Assembly (NCBI GenBank): GCA_030693565.1
Contig: JAUYAJ010000223.1
Location: 1 to 5,624 of the forward strand
Direction of reading: 5' to 3'
DNA length: 5,624 nucleotides
Source of the DNA: Rubrivivax sp.
GTDB lineage: Bacteria > Pseudomonadota > Gammaproteobacteria > Burkholderiales > Burkholderiaceae_C
Part shown: positions 1-5,202 of the stretch, one piece after another
Layout: each line of letters opens with the position of its first letter
Numbering within the stretch: position 1 is the first letter of the stretch
Notes under the pieces: generated by a model
What the model saw: the letters and a program-made list of their open reading frames with translations, nothing else
What the model was told of the DNA's origin: nothing
Database searches by the model: none
Position numbers and translations under genes: made by a program

Positions 1-476
1 TGACGGCCAAGGTCGAGGACGTCGACCGCATCGTCGGCCTCGAGGTCGGCGCCGACGACTACCTGCCCAAGCCCTTCAACCCGCGCGAGTTGCTGGCCCG
101 CATCCACGCAGTGCTGCGCCGGCGCCCGGTGCCCGAGGCGCCGGGCGCGCCGTCCAAGGACCAGACCGTCGTCAACTTCGGGCCCTTCGAGTTCGACATG
201 TCGCTGCGCCGGCTGTCGCGCGACGGCCAGCAGATCGCGCTGACGACGGGCGAATTCTCGATGCTCAAGGCGCTGGTGCGCCATCCGCGCCTGCCGCTCA
301 GCCGCGACAAGCTGGCGCAACTGGCCCGCGGCCGCGAGTTCGAACCCTTTGATCGCAGCCTGGACGTGCAGATCTCGCGTTTGCGCAAGATGCTCGAACC
401 CGATCCGGCGCAACCACGCTACATCCAGACGGTCTGGGGCGTCGGCTACGTCTTCGTACCCGACGGCAGCCACTAA
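1..476 (+). CDS. ompR: OmpR-family response regulator, C-terminal part (5' end outside window)
   Basis: This is a cytoplasmic transcription factor that acts once phosphorylated by its partner kinase. Reading from base 3 gives 157 residues and a TAA stop. Residues 1-42 are the end of the receiver domain: the conserved switch Thr is residue 1, the GADDYLPKPF segment carries the conserved Lys at residue 23, and NPRELLARI follows. After a short linker, residues of about 55-157 form the winged-helix DNA-binding domain, with LTTGEF, PLSRDKL, RSLDVQISRLRK and the closing YIQTVWGVGYVFVPDG. The residue pattern follows Escherichia coli OmpR closely, down to the PDGS end, as I recall that sequence. The phospho-accepting Asp lies to the left of the window. 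The kinase gene begins 9 bases after the stop, so the two are surely one operon. The target genes cannot be read from this sequence. Confidence 0.93.
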   Translation, partial: TAKVEDVDRIVGLEVGADDYLPKPFNPRELLARIHAVLRRRPVPEAPGAPSKDQTVVNFGPFEFDMSLRRLSRDGQQIALTTGEFSMLKALVRHPRLPLSRDKLAQLARGREFEPFDRSLDVQISRLRKMLEPDPAQPRYIQTVWGVGYVFVPDGSH

Positions 477-485
477 ACTGCGCGA

Positions 486-1814
486 GTGCCCCGACAAGCG
501 ATCGAACTGCCCCTGTTCTGGCGAACCTTCGCCTTGCTCGTCGTGCTGCTGGCCGGCGCGGTCTTGGCCTGGACGCAGACCTTGCGCGCCCTTGAATTCG
601 CCCCGAACGCGCAGCGCGCCGTCGACCAGGCCGCCGGTCTGGTCAGCCTGAGCCAGGCCACGCTGAAGTCGGCCGACGGCGCGCAGCGCCAGCTGCTGCT
701 GCGCAATCTGGGTGGCGCTGCCAGCATTCGAGTGCGCGCGCGCGACGCGGCCGACCGCTGGGACGCCGACGGCGGCGACCGCCTGGTGCGCCAGGTTGCC
801 ATCGACCTGCGCGCCCGCCTCGGCCCTGAGGCCATCGTCGCCGCCAGCGTCAACGACCAGCCCGGCCTGTGGGTCAGTTTTGCCCTCGATCGCGAGCGCT
901 ACTGGCTGCAGATGCCGGCGCTGACCGAAGAACCCCTGCTGGGCAGCCGCTGGATGCTGTGGGCCGCCATCGTGCTGGCGTCGATGCTGCTGGCTTCGGC
1001 GTTGGTGGCCCGGCTCATCAACCAGCCGCTGCGCCAGCTGTCGTATGCCGCCAGCCGGGTGCGCGGCGGTGACCTCGACTCGCGCCTGGACGAGAACACG
1101 CTGACCAGCGAGATCCGCGAGGTCAACATGGGATTCAACCGCATGGCGCGCGAGCTCGCCCGTGTCGAGGAAGACCGCGCGGTGATGCTGGCCGGCATCA
1201 GCCACGACCTGCGCACCCCGCTGGCGCGGCTGCGGCTGGAAACCGAGATGAGCGTGTCCGACGAGGAGGCCAAGCACAACATGGCGATGGACATCGACCA
1301 GCTCGACGCCATCATCGACAAGTTCATGGACTACGCCCGCCCGGGCGAGACCCAGATGCGGCCGGTCCATGTGTCGCAGCTGATCGACCGCGAGGCCGGC
1401 AACTACCGCGACCCGACGCAGATCCGCATCAACTCGCGGGTCGCGATCGACCTCAACGTGATGGCCGACGAGACCGAACTCGGCCGCGTCTTCCAGAACC
1501 TGTTCGAGAACGCCCGCCGCTACGGCCGCGGCACCTACACCGGTGTTGCCGATGTGCTCGTCACCTACGTGCGGACAGGGCCCTGGGTGATCATCACCGT
1601 GCGCGACCATGGCCCCGGCGCGGCGCCCGAGAAGCTGAGCCAGCTGACCACGCCCTTCTTCCGCGGCGACGCCGCGCGCACCGCCGCCACCGGCGCCGGG
1701 CTCGGGCTGGCCATCGTCGACAAGGCGATGCAGCGCATGGGCGGCAGCCTGGAGCTGACCAACGCCCCCGACGGCGGGCTGATGGCCCACATCCGGCTGC
1801 GCCGCGCGCCTTAA
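486..1814 (+). CDS. envZ: EnvZ-type sensor histidine kinase
   Basis: This is an inner-membrane kinase/phosphatase of 442 residues (E. coli EnvZ is 450) that partners the OmpR encoded just upstream. Domains in order: TM helix about 11-30; periplasmic sensor region about 31-153; TM helix about 156-178; HAMP about 179-231; dimerisation/phosphotransfer domain with AGISHDLRTPLARLR, phospho-acceptor His240; ATPase domain with N-box QNLFENARR (key Asn342), G1 box RDHGPG (Asp374), F-box TPFFRG (about 389-394) and G2 box TGAGLGLA (about 402-409). All catalytic boxes are intact. The H-box and the following ETEMS segment resemble EnvZ more than other OmpR-family kinases. The start is GTG at 486, the only start that keeps the first TM helix; no ATG precedes it in frame. 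The Shine-Dalgarno is poor, so translation is probably coupled to ompR. The signal sensed is unknown, and the periplasmic part is poorly conserved in this family. Confidence 0.93.
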   Translation: MPRQAIELPLFWRTFALLVVLLAGAVLAWTQTLRALEFAPNAQRAVDQAAGLVSLSQATLKSADGAQRQLLLRNLGGAASIRVRARDAADRWDADGGDRLVRQVAIDLRARLGPEAIVAASVNDQPGLWVSFALDRERYWLQMPALTEEPLLGSRWMLWAAIVLASMLLASALVARLINQPLRQLSYAASRVRGGDLDSRLDENTLTSEIREVNMGFNRMARELARVEEDRAVMLAGISHDLRTPLARLRLETEMSVSDEEAKHNMAMDIDQLDAIIDKFMDYARPGETQMRPVHVSQLIDREAGNYRDPTQIRINSRVAIDLNVMADETELGRVFQNLFENARRYGRGTYTGVADVLVTYVRTGPWVIITVRDHGPGAAPEKLSQLTTPFFRGDAARTAATGAGLGLAIVDKAMQRMGGSLELTNAPDGGLMAHIRLRRAP

Positions 1815-1818
1815 GAGA

Positions 1819-1844
1819 ATTGAAAGAAATTTGCGGCCCCGGCG
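1819..1844 (+). promoter_or_regulatory. Weak alternative heat-shock promoter candidate
   Basis: ATTGAAA (1819-1825) stands 11 bases before CCCCGGCG (1837-1844). This resembles the sigma-32 pattern CTTGAAA / CCCCATNT in the -35 (6 of 7) and in the C-run of the -10, but the rest of the -10 is poor. If used, the hsp20 leader would start near 1850 and include the inverted repeat at 1870-1887. It is weaker than the candidate at 1880-1908. Confidence 0.2.
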
Positions 1845-1869
1845 CTGTGCGTTGGGGCGGCCAGCCGCG

Positions 1870-1887
1870 CTTTCAAGTCCTTGAAAG
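1870..1887. repeat. Perfect 8-base inverted repeat overlapping the hsp20 promoter -35
   Basis: CTTTCAAG (1870-1877) and CTTGAAAG (1880-1887) are exact reverse complements separated by TC. The right arm contains the sigma-32 type -35 hexamer. Such a compact dyad over a promoter element could be an operator. It could also simply be a -35 box with a chance mirror image. I do not recognise it as a known repressor site; it is not the CIRCE (HrcA) sequence. Confidence 0.55.
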
Positions 1888-1908
1888 CACCGCACTCCGA
1901 CCCGAGCT
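1880..1908 (+). promoter_or_regulatory. Probable sigma-32 (RpoH) heat-shock promoter of the hsp20 pair
   Basis: CTTGAAA (1880-1886) matches the sigma-32 -35 consensus at 7 of 7 positions. After 14 bases comes CCCGAGCT (1901-1908), which matches 5 of the 7 fixed positions of CCCCATNT. Spacing is inside the usual range. Transcription would start near 1913-1917, giving a leader of about 60 bases before the first hsp20 gene. Small heat shock genes are classical RpoH targets in proteobacteria, which supports the call; it is inferred from sequence only. Confidence 0.6.
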
Positions 1909-1912
1909 ATGC

Positions 1913-1956
1913 CTTCGAGGGCGAGGCCGGCAGCGCTGGCAGCCCCGAACCCGAAG
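1913..1956 (+). promoter_or_regulatory. Foldable 5' leader of hsp20, possible RNA thermometer
   Basis: Three nested stems can form: CTTCG (1913-1917) with CGAAG (1952-1956); GGGC (1919-1922) with GCCC (1942-1945); and GCCGGC (1926-1931) with GCTGGC (1935-1940, one G-U pair) around a three-base loop. The fold begins where the sigma-32 candidate would start transcription. The Shine-Dalgarno GGAG (1967-1970) lies just outside; only a short CCG/CGG pairing (1957-1959 with 1966-1968) touches it. ROSE-type thermometers precede many hsp20 genes, but no ROSE signature is evident here. Confidence 0.35.
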
Positions 1957-1977
1957 CCGGACGTACGGAGATTGACC

Positions 1978-2415
1978 ATGTACACAAGCCTGTTCCCACG
2001 CGACCTTTTCGCCGACCTCAGCCGCCTGCAGCACGAACTGCAGCAGGGGGCCGATCGATCGCCCAGCATTCGCGGCCGCGGCCGCAGCGGCTACCCGGCG
2101 CTCAACGTCGGCAGCACGGCCAGTTCGGTCGAGGTCTACGCCTTCGTCCCCGGGGTCAAGCCCGAGGCCGTCGAAGTCACCCTGGACCGCGGCGTGCTCG
2201 CGATCAGTGGCGAACGAGCCGACCACAAGCCAGCGCAGAGCGACAAGGCGCAGTTGCACACCGACGAGCGCTTCGCCGGGCGCTTCCGCCGCGTCGTCAA
2301 CCTGCCCGACGACATCGACCCGGCCAGCGTCAGCGCCAGCTGCCGCGACGGAGTGCTGCACGTCAGCATCCAGCGCCGCGCGGCGACGCAGCCGCGCCGC
2401 ATCACCGTGCAATGA
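1978..2415 (+). CDS. Small heat shock protein, Hsp20/alpha-crystallin family (first of pair)
   Basis: This is a cytoplasmic ATP-independent holdase of 145 residues that would bind unfolding proteins and pass them to DnaK/ClpB. The N-terminal arm (1-38, MYTSLFPRDLFADLSRLQ) is followed by an alpha-crystallin domain at about 39-135, ending in the family hallmark GVL (125-127, in SCRDGVLHVSI). The C-terminal I-x-V anchor is RITVQ (Ile142, Val144), used for oligomer assembly. The start at 1978 is chosen because GGAG (1967-1970) sits 7 bases upstream and the protein then has typical family length; an in-frame ATG at 1909 would add 23 non-homologous residues and lies in the promoter. A single Cys at 122 precedes the GVL motif. 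The second hsp20 gene starts 17 bases after the stop, so the two are probably one transcript. The gene symbol is left open because bacterial naming (ibpA, hsp20) is inconsistent. Confidence 0.92.
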   Translation: MYTSLFPRDLFADLSRLQHELQQGADRSPSIRGRGRSGYPALNVGSTASSVEVYAFVPGVKPEAVEVTLDRGVLAISGERADHKPAQSDKAQLHTDERFAGRFRRVVNLPDDIDPASVSASCRDGVLHVSIQRRAATQPRRITVQ

Positions 2416-2432
2416 AGCCCAGGAGCCCGACC

Positions 2433-2819
2433 ATGAATCCCAACACCGTGACCACGACCGGCGGAACTGCCGCACAAGACCGCACCGAGCCGGCACTGCG
2501 GCCAGCGGTCGACGTTTTCGAAGACAGCACCGGCATCACCTTGGTGGCCGACCTGCCCGGCGTGCCCAGGGACAAGCTGCAACTGCGCGTCGAAGGCGAC
2601 ACCCTGGACATCGAGGCCGAGATGGCCTTGCCAGCGGTCGAGGGCCTGACGCCCAGCCATGTCGAGTTGCCGCTGGCGCGCTACCGGCGCAGCTTCACGC
2701 TCAGCAAGGAGCTCGACCCCGAACAGGTCAGCGCCGAACTGAGCCAGGGCGTGCTTCGCGTGCGCATCCCGAAGACCGCACAGGCGCTGCCGCGGCGCAT
2801 CAACGTGCAGGTGGCGTGA
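2433..2819 (+). CDS. Small heat shock protein, Hsp20/alpha-crystallin family (second of pair)
   Basis: This 128-residue holdase differs clearly from its neighbour. A short polar N-terminal arm (1-22) leads into the alpha-crystallin domain at about 24-117: PAVDVFEDSTGITLVADLPGV at the front, YRRSFTLSKELD in the middle and the hallmark GVL at 106-108. The C-terminal I-x-V anchor is RRINVQV (Ile123, Val125). AGGAG (2421-2425) lies 7 bases before the ATG at 2433 and decides the start; an ATG at 2412, overlapping the previous stop as ATGA, would add seven residues and has no good ribosome site. Tandem pairs of unlike Hsp20 proteins can form mixed oligomers (known for E. coli IbpA/IbpB); that this pair does is inference. 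The last 20 bases overlap the 3' end of ispF on the other strand. Confidence 0.92.
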   Translation: MNPNTVTTTGGTAAQDRTEPALRPAVDVFEDSTGITLVADLPGVPRDKLQLRVEGDTLDIEAEMALPAVEGLTPSHVELPLARYRRSFTLSKELDPEQVSAELSQGVLRVRIPKTAQALPRRINVQVA

Positions 2820-3300
2820 CGCTCTGGCGCGCGATCAGGCACACCGCCCGTGCCTCGATCGCGCGGCCTTCGCCGACCGGGCCCATCTTCTCGGCCGTCT
2901 TGGCCTTGACGTTGACCTGATCGGCGTCCAGCGCCAGCACCTGGGCGATGCGCGCGCGCATCGCCGGGATGTGCGGCGCCAGCTTGGGCGCCTGGGCAAC
3001 GATGGTGCTGTCGATGTTGACGATCTCCCAACCGGCGCCGCGCACCCGGCGCCCGGCCTCGGCCAGCAAGGCCGCTGAATCCGCGCCCCGGTAAGCCGGA
3101 TCGGTGTCGGGGAAGTGGCGGCCGATGTCCCCGAGGCCGGCAGCGCCGAACAGCGCATCGGTGATGGCGTGCAGCAAGGCGTCGGCGTCGGAGTGGCCGA
3201 GCAAGCCGTGGCTGTGCGGTACCTGGATGCCGCCCAGCATCAGCGGCCGGCCACTGACCAGTGCGTGCATGTCCCAACCTTCGCCAACGCGCATGTTCAT
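2800..3300 (-). CDS. ispF: 2-C-methyl-D-erythritol 2,4-cyclodiphosphate synthase
   Basis: IspF makes the cyclic diphosphate MEcPP, releasing CMP, in the MEP route to isoprenoids; it works as a cytoplasmic homotrimer. The 166 residues compare with 159 in E. coli. The metal ligands are visible: Asp10 and His12 in GWDMH, and His44 in DALLHAITDALFGA. Further family blocks are LLGHSDAD (33-40), GDIGRHFPDTDP, a NIDSTIVAQAPK segment, and the C-terminal VNVKAKTAEKMGPVGEG motif. The start at 3300 is preferred over the ATG at 3294 because GGAG (3309-3306) lies 5 bases upstream. Its ATG overlaps the ispD stop (ATGA), so the genes are likely translationally coupled. Its final codons overlap the second hsp20 gene running the other way, leaving no room for a separate terminator. 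Confidence 0.96.
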   Translation of the reverse strand: MNMRVGEGWDMHALVSGRPLMLGGIQVPHSHGLLGHSDADALLHAITDALFGAAGLGDIGRHFPDTDPAYRGADSAALLAEAGRRVRGAGWEIVNIDSTIVAQAPKLAPHIPAMRARIAQVLALDADQVNVKAKTAEKMGPVGEGRAIEARAVCLIARQSVTPPAR

Positions 3301-4013
3301 CGTGTCTCCAGCAGCCGTGCGGCCAGCGCCAGGTCGGCGGGCCAGGTGATCTTGAGGTTTTCCATTTCGCCGCCCACCAGGCGCGGCGCCAAGCCCAGCG
3401 CCTCGACCGCGCTGGCTTCGTCGGTGACGGTGGCGCCGGCCTGGGCCAGCGCGCGCTGCAACAGCCCCAGACGGAACATCTGCGGCGTCTGCGCCGCCCA
3501 CTTGCCGCTGCGCTCGACAGTGGCGCCAACGCGGTCGCCAGCCGCCTGCTTGAGCGTGTCGGCCAGCGGCAAGGCCAGCAGGCCGCCGACCTCGTCGTCG
3601 ATGCAGGCGTCGATCAGGCGGTCGACCCACCCTGGCCGCAGCAGGCAGCGCGCCGCGTCGTGCACCAGCACCCAGTCGCCATCGGTGGCGCCATGCTCGC
3701 GCAGCGCCTGCAAGCCGGCAGCAACCGTCTCGGCGCGGCTGGCGCCGCCGCAGCGCGCAATCCAGCCACGGTCGCCAGCGAATCCGGGCACATGCGCTTC
3801 GAAGGCGGCGTCATCCGGCGCCAGCACCACCAGCGTGGCCTGCAGCCGAGTCACCTGCGCCAGCGCAGCCAGCGTGTGCGCCACCAGCGCCTGCCCCAGC
3901 AAGCTCGCGTACTGCTTGGGGCCGCCAACGGCGGCGCGCTGCCCGACACCGGCACAAGGCACGAGGGCGAAGCAGCGAACCGGATTGCCAGAGGTCAGCA
4001 GCGAGGAAGACAT
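3297..4013 (-). CDS. ispD: 2-C-methyl-D-erythritol 4-phosphate cytidylyltransferase
   Basis: IspD joins CTP and MEP to form CDP-ME with release of pyrophosphate, the third step of the MEP pathway. The protein has 238 residues (E. coli 236). The nucleotide-binding loop is LVPCAGVGQRAAVGGPKQY (17-35), with Arg26 and Lys33 in the places of the catalytic E. coli Arg20 and Lys27. GGASRAETV (89-97) and VHDAAR (117-122, Asp119) follow; then PLADTLK, TVERSGKWAAQTPQMF, VTDEASAVEALG and the closing LKITWPADLALA. The start at 4013 removes 23 unrelated residues that an in-frame ATG at 4082 would add, and gives normal length; no clear Shine-Dalgarno precedes it. The HU gene lies 78 bases upstream on the same strand, so a shared transcript is possible, but hairpins lie between. 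The Pro usually seen after HDAAR is Cys123 here, probably a lineage trait. Confidence 0.95.
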   Translation of the reverse strand: MSSSLLTSGNPVRCFALVPCAGVGQRAAVGGPKQYASLLGQALVAHTLAALAQVTRLQATLVVLAPDDAAFEAHVPGFAGDRGWIARCGGASRAETVAAGLQALREHGATDGDWVLVHDAARCLLRPGWVDRLIDACIDDEVGGLLALPLADTLKQAAGDRVGATVERSGKWAAQTPQMFRLGLLQRALAQAGATVTDEASAVEALGLAPRLVGGEMENLKITWPADLALAARLLETR

Positions 4014-4030
4014 TGGCGCGATTCTAGGAG

Positions 4031-4082
4031 GCGGCCGAGTGGCCGCTCCAGTGCCAGGACGGGCCTGCAGCCCGCCCGGCAC
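4031..4082 (-). terminator. Hairpin cluster between HU and ispD, possible weak terminator
   Basis: Two hairpins occupy the gap. GCGGCC (4031-4036) pairs with GGCCGC (4041-4046) around a four-base loop. GTGCC (4051-4055) pairs with GGCAC (4078-4082), enclosing CGGGC (4060-4064) with GCCCG (4070-4074). Read on the minus strand they lie just after the HU stop and before ispD, but no T-run follows, so this is not a classical intrinsic terminator. It may attenuate read-through or protect the HU mRNA 3' end. Confidence 0.35.
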
Positions 4083-4091
4083 AGGCCAGAC

Positions 4092-4475
4092 TCAGGCCTT
4101 CTTGGCCTTGACGACCTTCTTCGCCGGCTTGGCAGCCTTGGCGGCGGGCTTGGCAGCCGGCTTGGCAGCGCCAGCCTTGGCGGCCTTGCGTGCGGCGGCC
4201 TTGGGGTCGACGGCGGCCTTGAAGCCAGCGCCAGCGGTGAACTTGGGCAGCTTGGCAGCGGCGATCTTGAACTTCGCGCCGGTGGCGGGGTTGACGCCGT
4301 TGCGGGCGGCGCGGGCATGCAGCTTGAAGGAGCCGAAGCCCGGGATGACGACCGAGCCGCCCTTCTTCACGGTGGTGACGATGACGTCGAGCAGGGTCTG
4401 CACGACACGGCCGGATTCGGCCTTGGAAAAGGTGTGCGCCGTGGCGAGGTGCTCGATCAGTTCAGCCTTGTTCAT
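4092..4475 (-). CDS. HU-family nucleoid protein with Lys/Ala/Pro-rich C-terminal tail
   Basis: HU proteins are small dimeric DNA-bending proteins of the nucleoid. Residues 1-90 form a complete HU fold: MNKAELIEHLA start, the GFGSF turn (46-50), and the DNA-binding arm ending in RNGVNPATG with the intercalating Pro63. Residues 91-127 are an added tail made almost wholly of Ala, Lys and Pro (AAKPAAKPAAKAAKPAKK and similar), resembling eukaryotic histone H1 tails. Standard HU is about 90 residues, so the tail adds over a third. Tails of this kind are known in some HU proteins of betaproteobacteria, actinobacteria and Deinococcus (there often N-terminal); here it is C-terminal. The start ATG at 4475 has only a partial ribosome site (GAGAA, 7 bases away). 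A weak promoter candidate is TTGGGA (4547-4542) and CACAAT (4522-4517), with an over-long 19-base spacer. The tail's function, extra DNA binding or compaction, is inferred. Confidence 0.93.
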   Translation of the reverse strand: MNKAELIEHLATAHTFSKAESGRVVQTLLDVIVTTVKKGGSVVIPGFGSFKLHARAARNGVNPATGAKFKIAAAKLPKFTAGAGFKAAVDPKAAARKAAKAGAAKPAAKPAAKAAKPAKKVVKAKKA

Positions 4476-4967
4476 TCAGTGGTTCTCAGGAGTCAACCCG
4501 CGATTCGGGCGGGGCGATTGTGCTGCAACTGGCTGACCACTTCCCAACGCCGACGCCTGGAACGCCACTTTCGCCGCGCAAATGCTGCATCTCGGGCCGC
4601 CCGAGGGCAGCCCACTGCGGTCCGCGGGCAACAAAGCCGCCCGGCCCCGGTTGGCTCGGCGGCTTCGAAGTGGATGGATTGCACGGCGCCCGGGTTGACG
4701 CTGTCCTTGCCACGCAAGCGCCTGGGCCCGTGCCGGCGCCCTCGACTTGGGGTGGATGGCCTGGTCGAGACGCCATGGCGACAAGTCCTGGTTGACCCTG
4801 ATCGTCTGGCCACCGGCGCACACCTGGGTGCGCTGGCTCGTGAAGACGCCGCCGAAGGCTTGAAAAAACTATGTTGCGGCCTTGTCAACCGACTGGCCGC
4901 GCCACTCGTTTCGTCACTGTCCCGGCAAGAACGGGGCGCAATTTCACTCCTATAAAGGTAGATCTAG
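4476..4967. other. 492-base intergenic gap between divergent genes; no convincing gene
   Basis: Both edges are upstream regions, of HU (left) and of the small exported protein (right). Open frames exist on both strands, but their translations are Arg/Pro/Ser-rich, show no family motif and lack good ribosome sites, as expected by chance in GC-rich DNA. Visible structure: GGGCCGCCC (4594-4602) facing GGGCAGCCC (4605-4613), one mismatch; a long hairpin at 4634-4665; CTTGAAA at 4859-4865; and a consensus TTGACA on the minus strand (4888-4883), with only a poor -10 (TTTCAA) 17 bases on. A small RNA, a degraded gene or plain regulatory DNA are all possible. Confidence 0.5.
4634..4665 (-). terminator. 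Long GC-rich hairpin, possible minus-strand terminator
   Basis: AAGCCGCC (4634-4641) pairs perfectly with GGCGGCTT (4658-4665). After a single C-C mismatch, GGCC (4643-4646) pairs with GGCT (4653-4656, one G-U) around a six-base loop. On the minus strand the stem is followed by TGTTG, giving a short T-rich stretch (TTTGTT) at the stem end; on the plus strand no such tail follows. No gene is recognised upstream on the minus strand, so what it would terminate is unknown. Confidence 0.3.
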
Positions 4968-5159
4968 ATGAACAAGCTCCTGGCCGCCCTGATCGTCGCC
5001 GCATTCGCCACCACCGGCGCTTTCGCCCAAGCTCCTGCTGCCAAGCCGGCTGCCCCGGCTGCCGCCCCGGCCGCCGCTCCGGCTGCCCCGGCTGCCTCGG
5101 CTGCCAAGAAGGCCGAAGCCAAGAAAGACGAAAAGAAGCCCGCCGAAGCCAAGAAGTAA
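4968..5159 (+). CDS. Small exported Ala/Pro/Lys-rich protein of unknown function
   Basis: The 63-residue product has a clear Sec signal peptide: MNKLLAALIVAAFATTGAFA, basic start, hydrophobic core and an A-F-A cleavage site after residue 20. The mature part of about 43 residues has two zones: Ala/Pro repeats (about 21-45) and a Lys/Glu/Ala-rich tail (46-63, KKAEAKKDEKKPAEAKK). It should be periplasmic or secreted, unstructured and strongly basic at its end. AAAGG (4954-4958) lies 9 bases before the ATG, and a strong terminator follows the stop, which together support a real, monocistronic gene. I do not recognise a named family. Similar short Ala/Lys-rich exported proteins are common as hypotheticals in Burkholderiales, from memory. 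The upstream TATAAA (4951-4956) is too close to the ATG to be its -10 box. Confidence 0.75.
   Translation: MNKLLAALIVAAFATTGAFAQAPAAKPAAPAAAPAAAPAAPAASAAKKAEAKKDEKKPAEAKK
5036..5105 (+). repeat. Low-complexity CCGGCTGCC-type repeats inside the small exported protein gene
   Basis: The stretch encoding the Ala/Pro zone is built of near-repeats of CCGGCTGCC and variants with GCCGCC, reading Pro-Ala-Ala or Ala-Pro-Ala. Repeats of this type can change in number by slippage, so the length of this zone may vary between strains. Confidence 0.6.
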
Positions 5160-5168
5160 ATCACTTGT

Positions 5169-5198
5169 GCTTCCGAGGAAGCCGGCAACGGCCTCCTC
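5169..5198 (+). other. Alternative hairpins just after the small gene
   Basis: Two mutually exclusive folds are possible. GCTTCC (5169-5174) pairs with GGAAGC (5177-5182), but with only two loop bases. Alternatively GAGGAAGCC (5175-5183) pairs with GGCCTCCTC (5190-5198) with one mismatch and a six-base loop. The second is the more stable-looking. It may guard the mRNA 3' end ahead of the main terminator. Confidence 0.3.
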
Positions 5199-5202
5199 TG
5201 CT

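Noticed and set aside
1833..1873. Hairpins GCCCC/GGGGC and GCGG/CCGC after envZ as a terminator
   Set aside because: The stems are short, the loops uneven and only TTT follows; too weak to call.
1881..2432. In-frame upstream extension of the second hsp20 gene through the first
   Set aside because: The extension is low-complexity, runs out of frame through a real Hsp20 gene, and a good ribosome site sits before 2433.
1873..2660. Minus-strand frames opposite the hsp20 pair
   Set aside because: There are no recognisable motifs, and the plus-strand frames carry complete alpha-crystallin domains.
2681..3529. Minus-strand open frame of 282 codons across ispF and ispD
   Set aside because: It is another frame of the same strand as two motif-complete enzymes, and its Arg/Pro-rich translation is typical of a frame shadow.
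3644..3663. Cys instead of Pro after HDAAR in IspD, considered as a damaged active site
   Set aside because: The catalytic Arg26, Lys33 and Asp119 are all present, and substitution here is probably normal in this lineage.
3115..4536. Plus-strand open frame of 473 codons opposite ispF, ispD and HU
   Set aside because: It mirrors the codon bias of the real minus-strand genes; the Ala/Leu/Gly-rich run is the reverse complement of the HU tail.
4476..4888. Three overlapping minus-strand frames in the gap upstream of HU
   Set aside because: They have no family motif, use TTG or GTG starts without ribosome sites, and have shadow-like composition. A decayed gene cannot be excluded without a search.
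3261..4955. Very long plus-strand open frame (564 codons) opposite ispD and HU
   Set aside because: It is antisense to two certain genes, its translation is Arg/Gln/Gly-rich with no motif, and long open antisense frames are common in GC-rich DNA.
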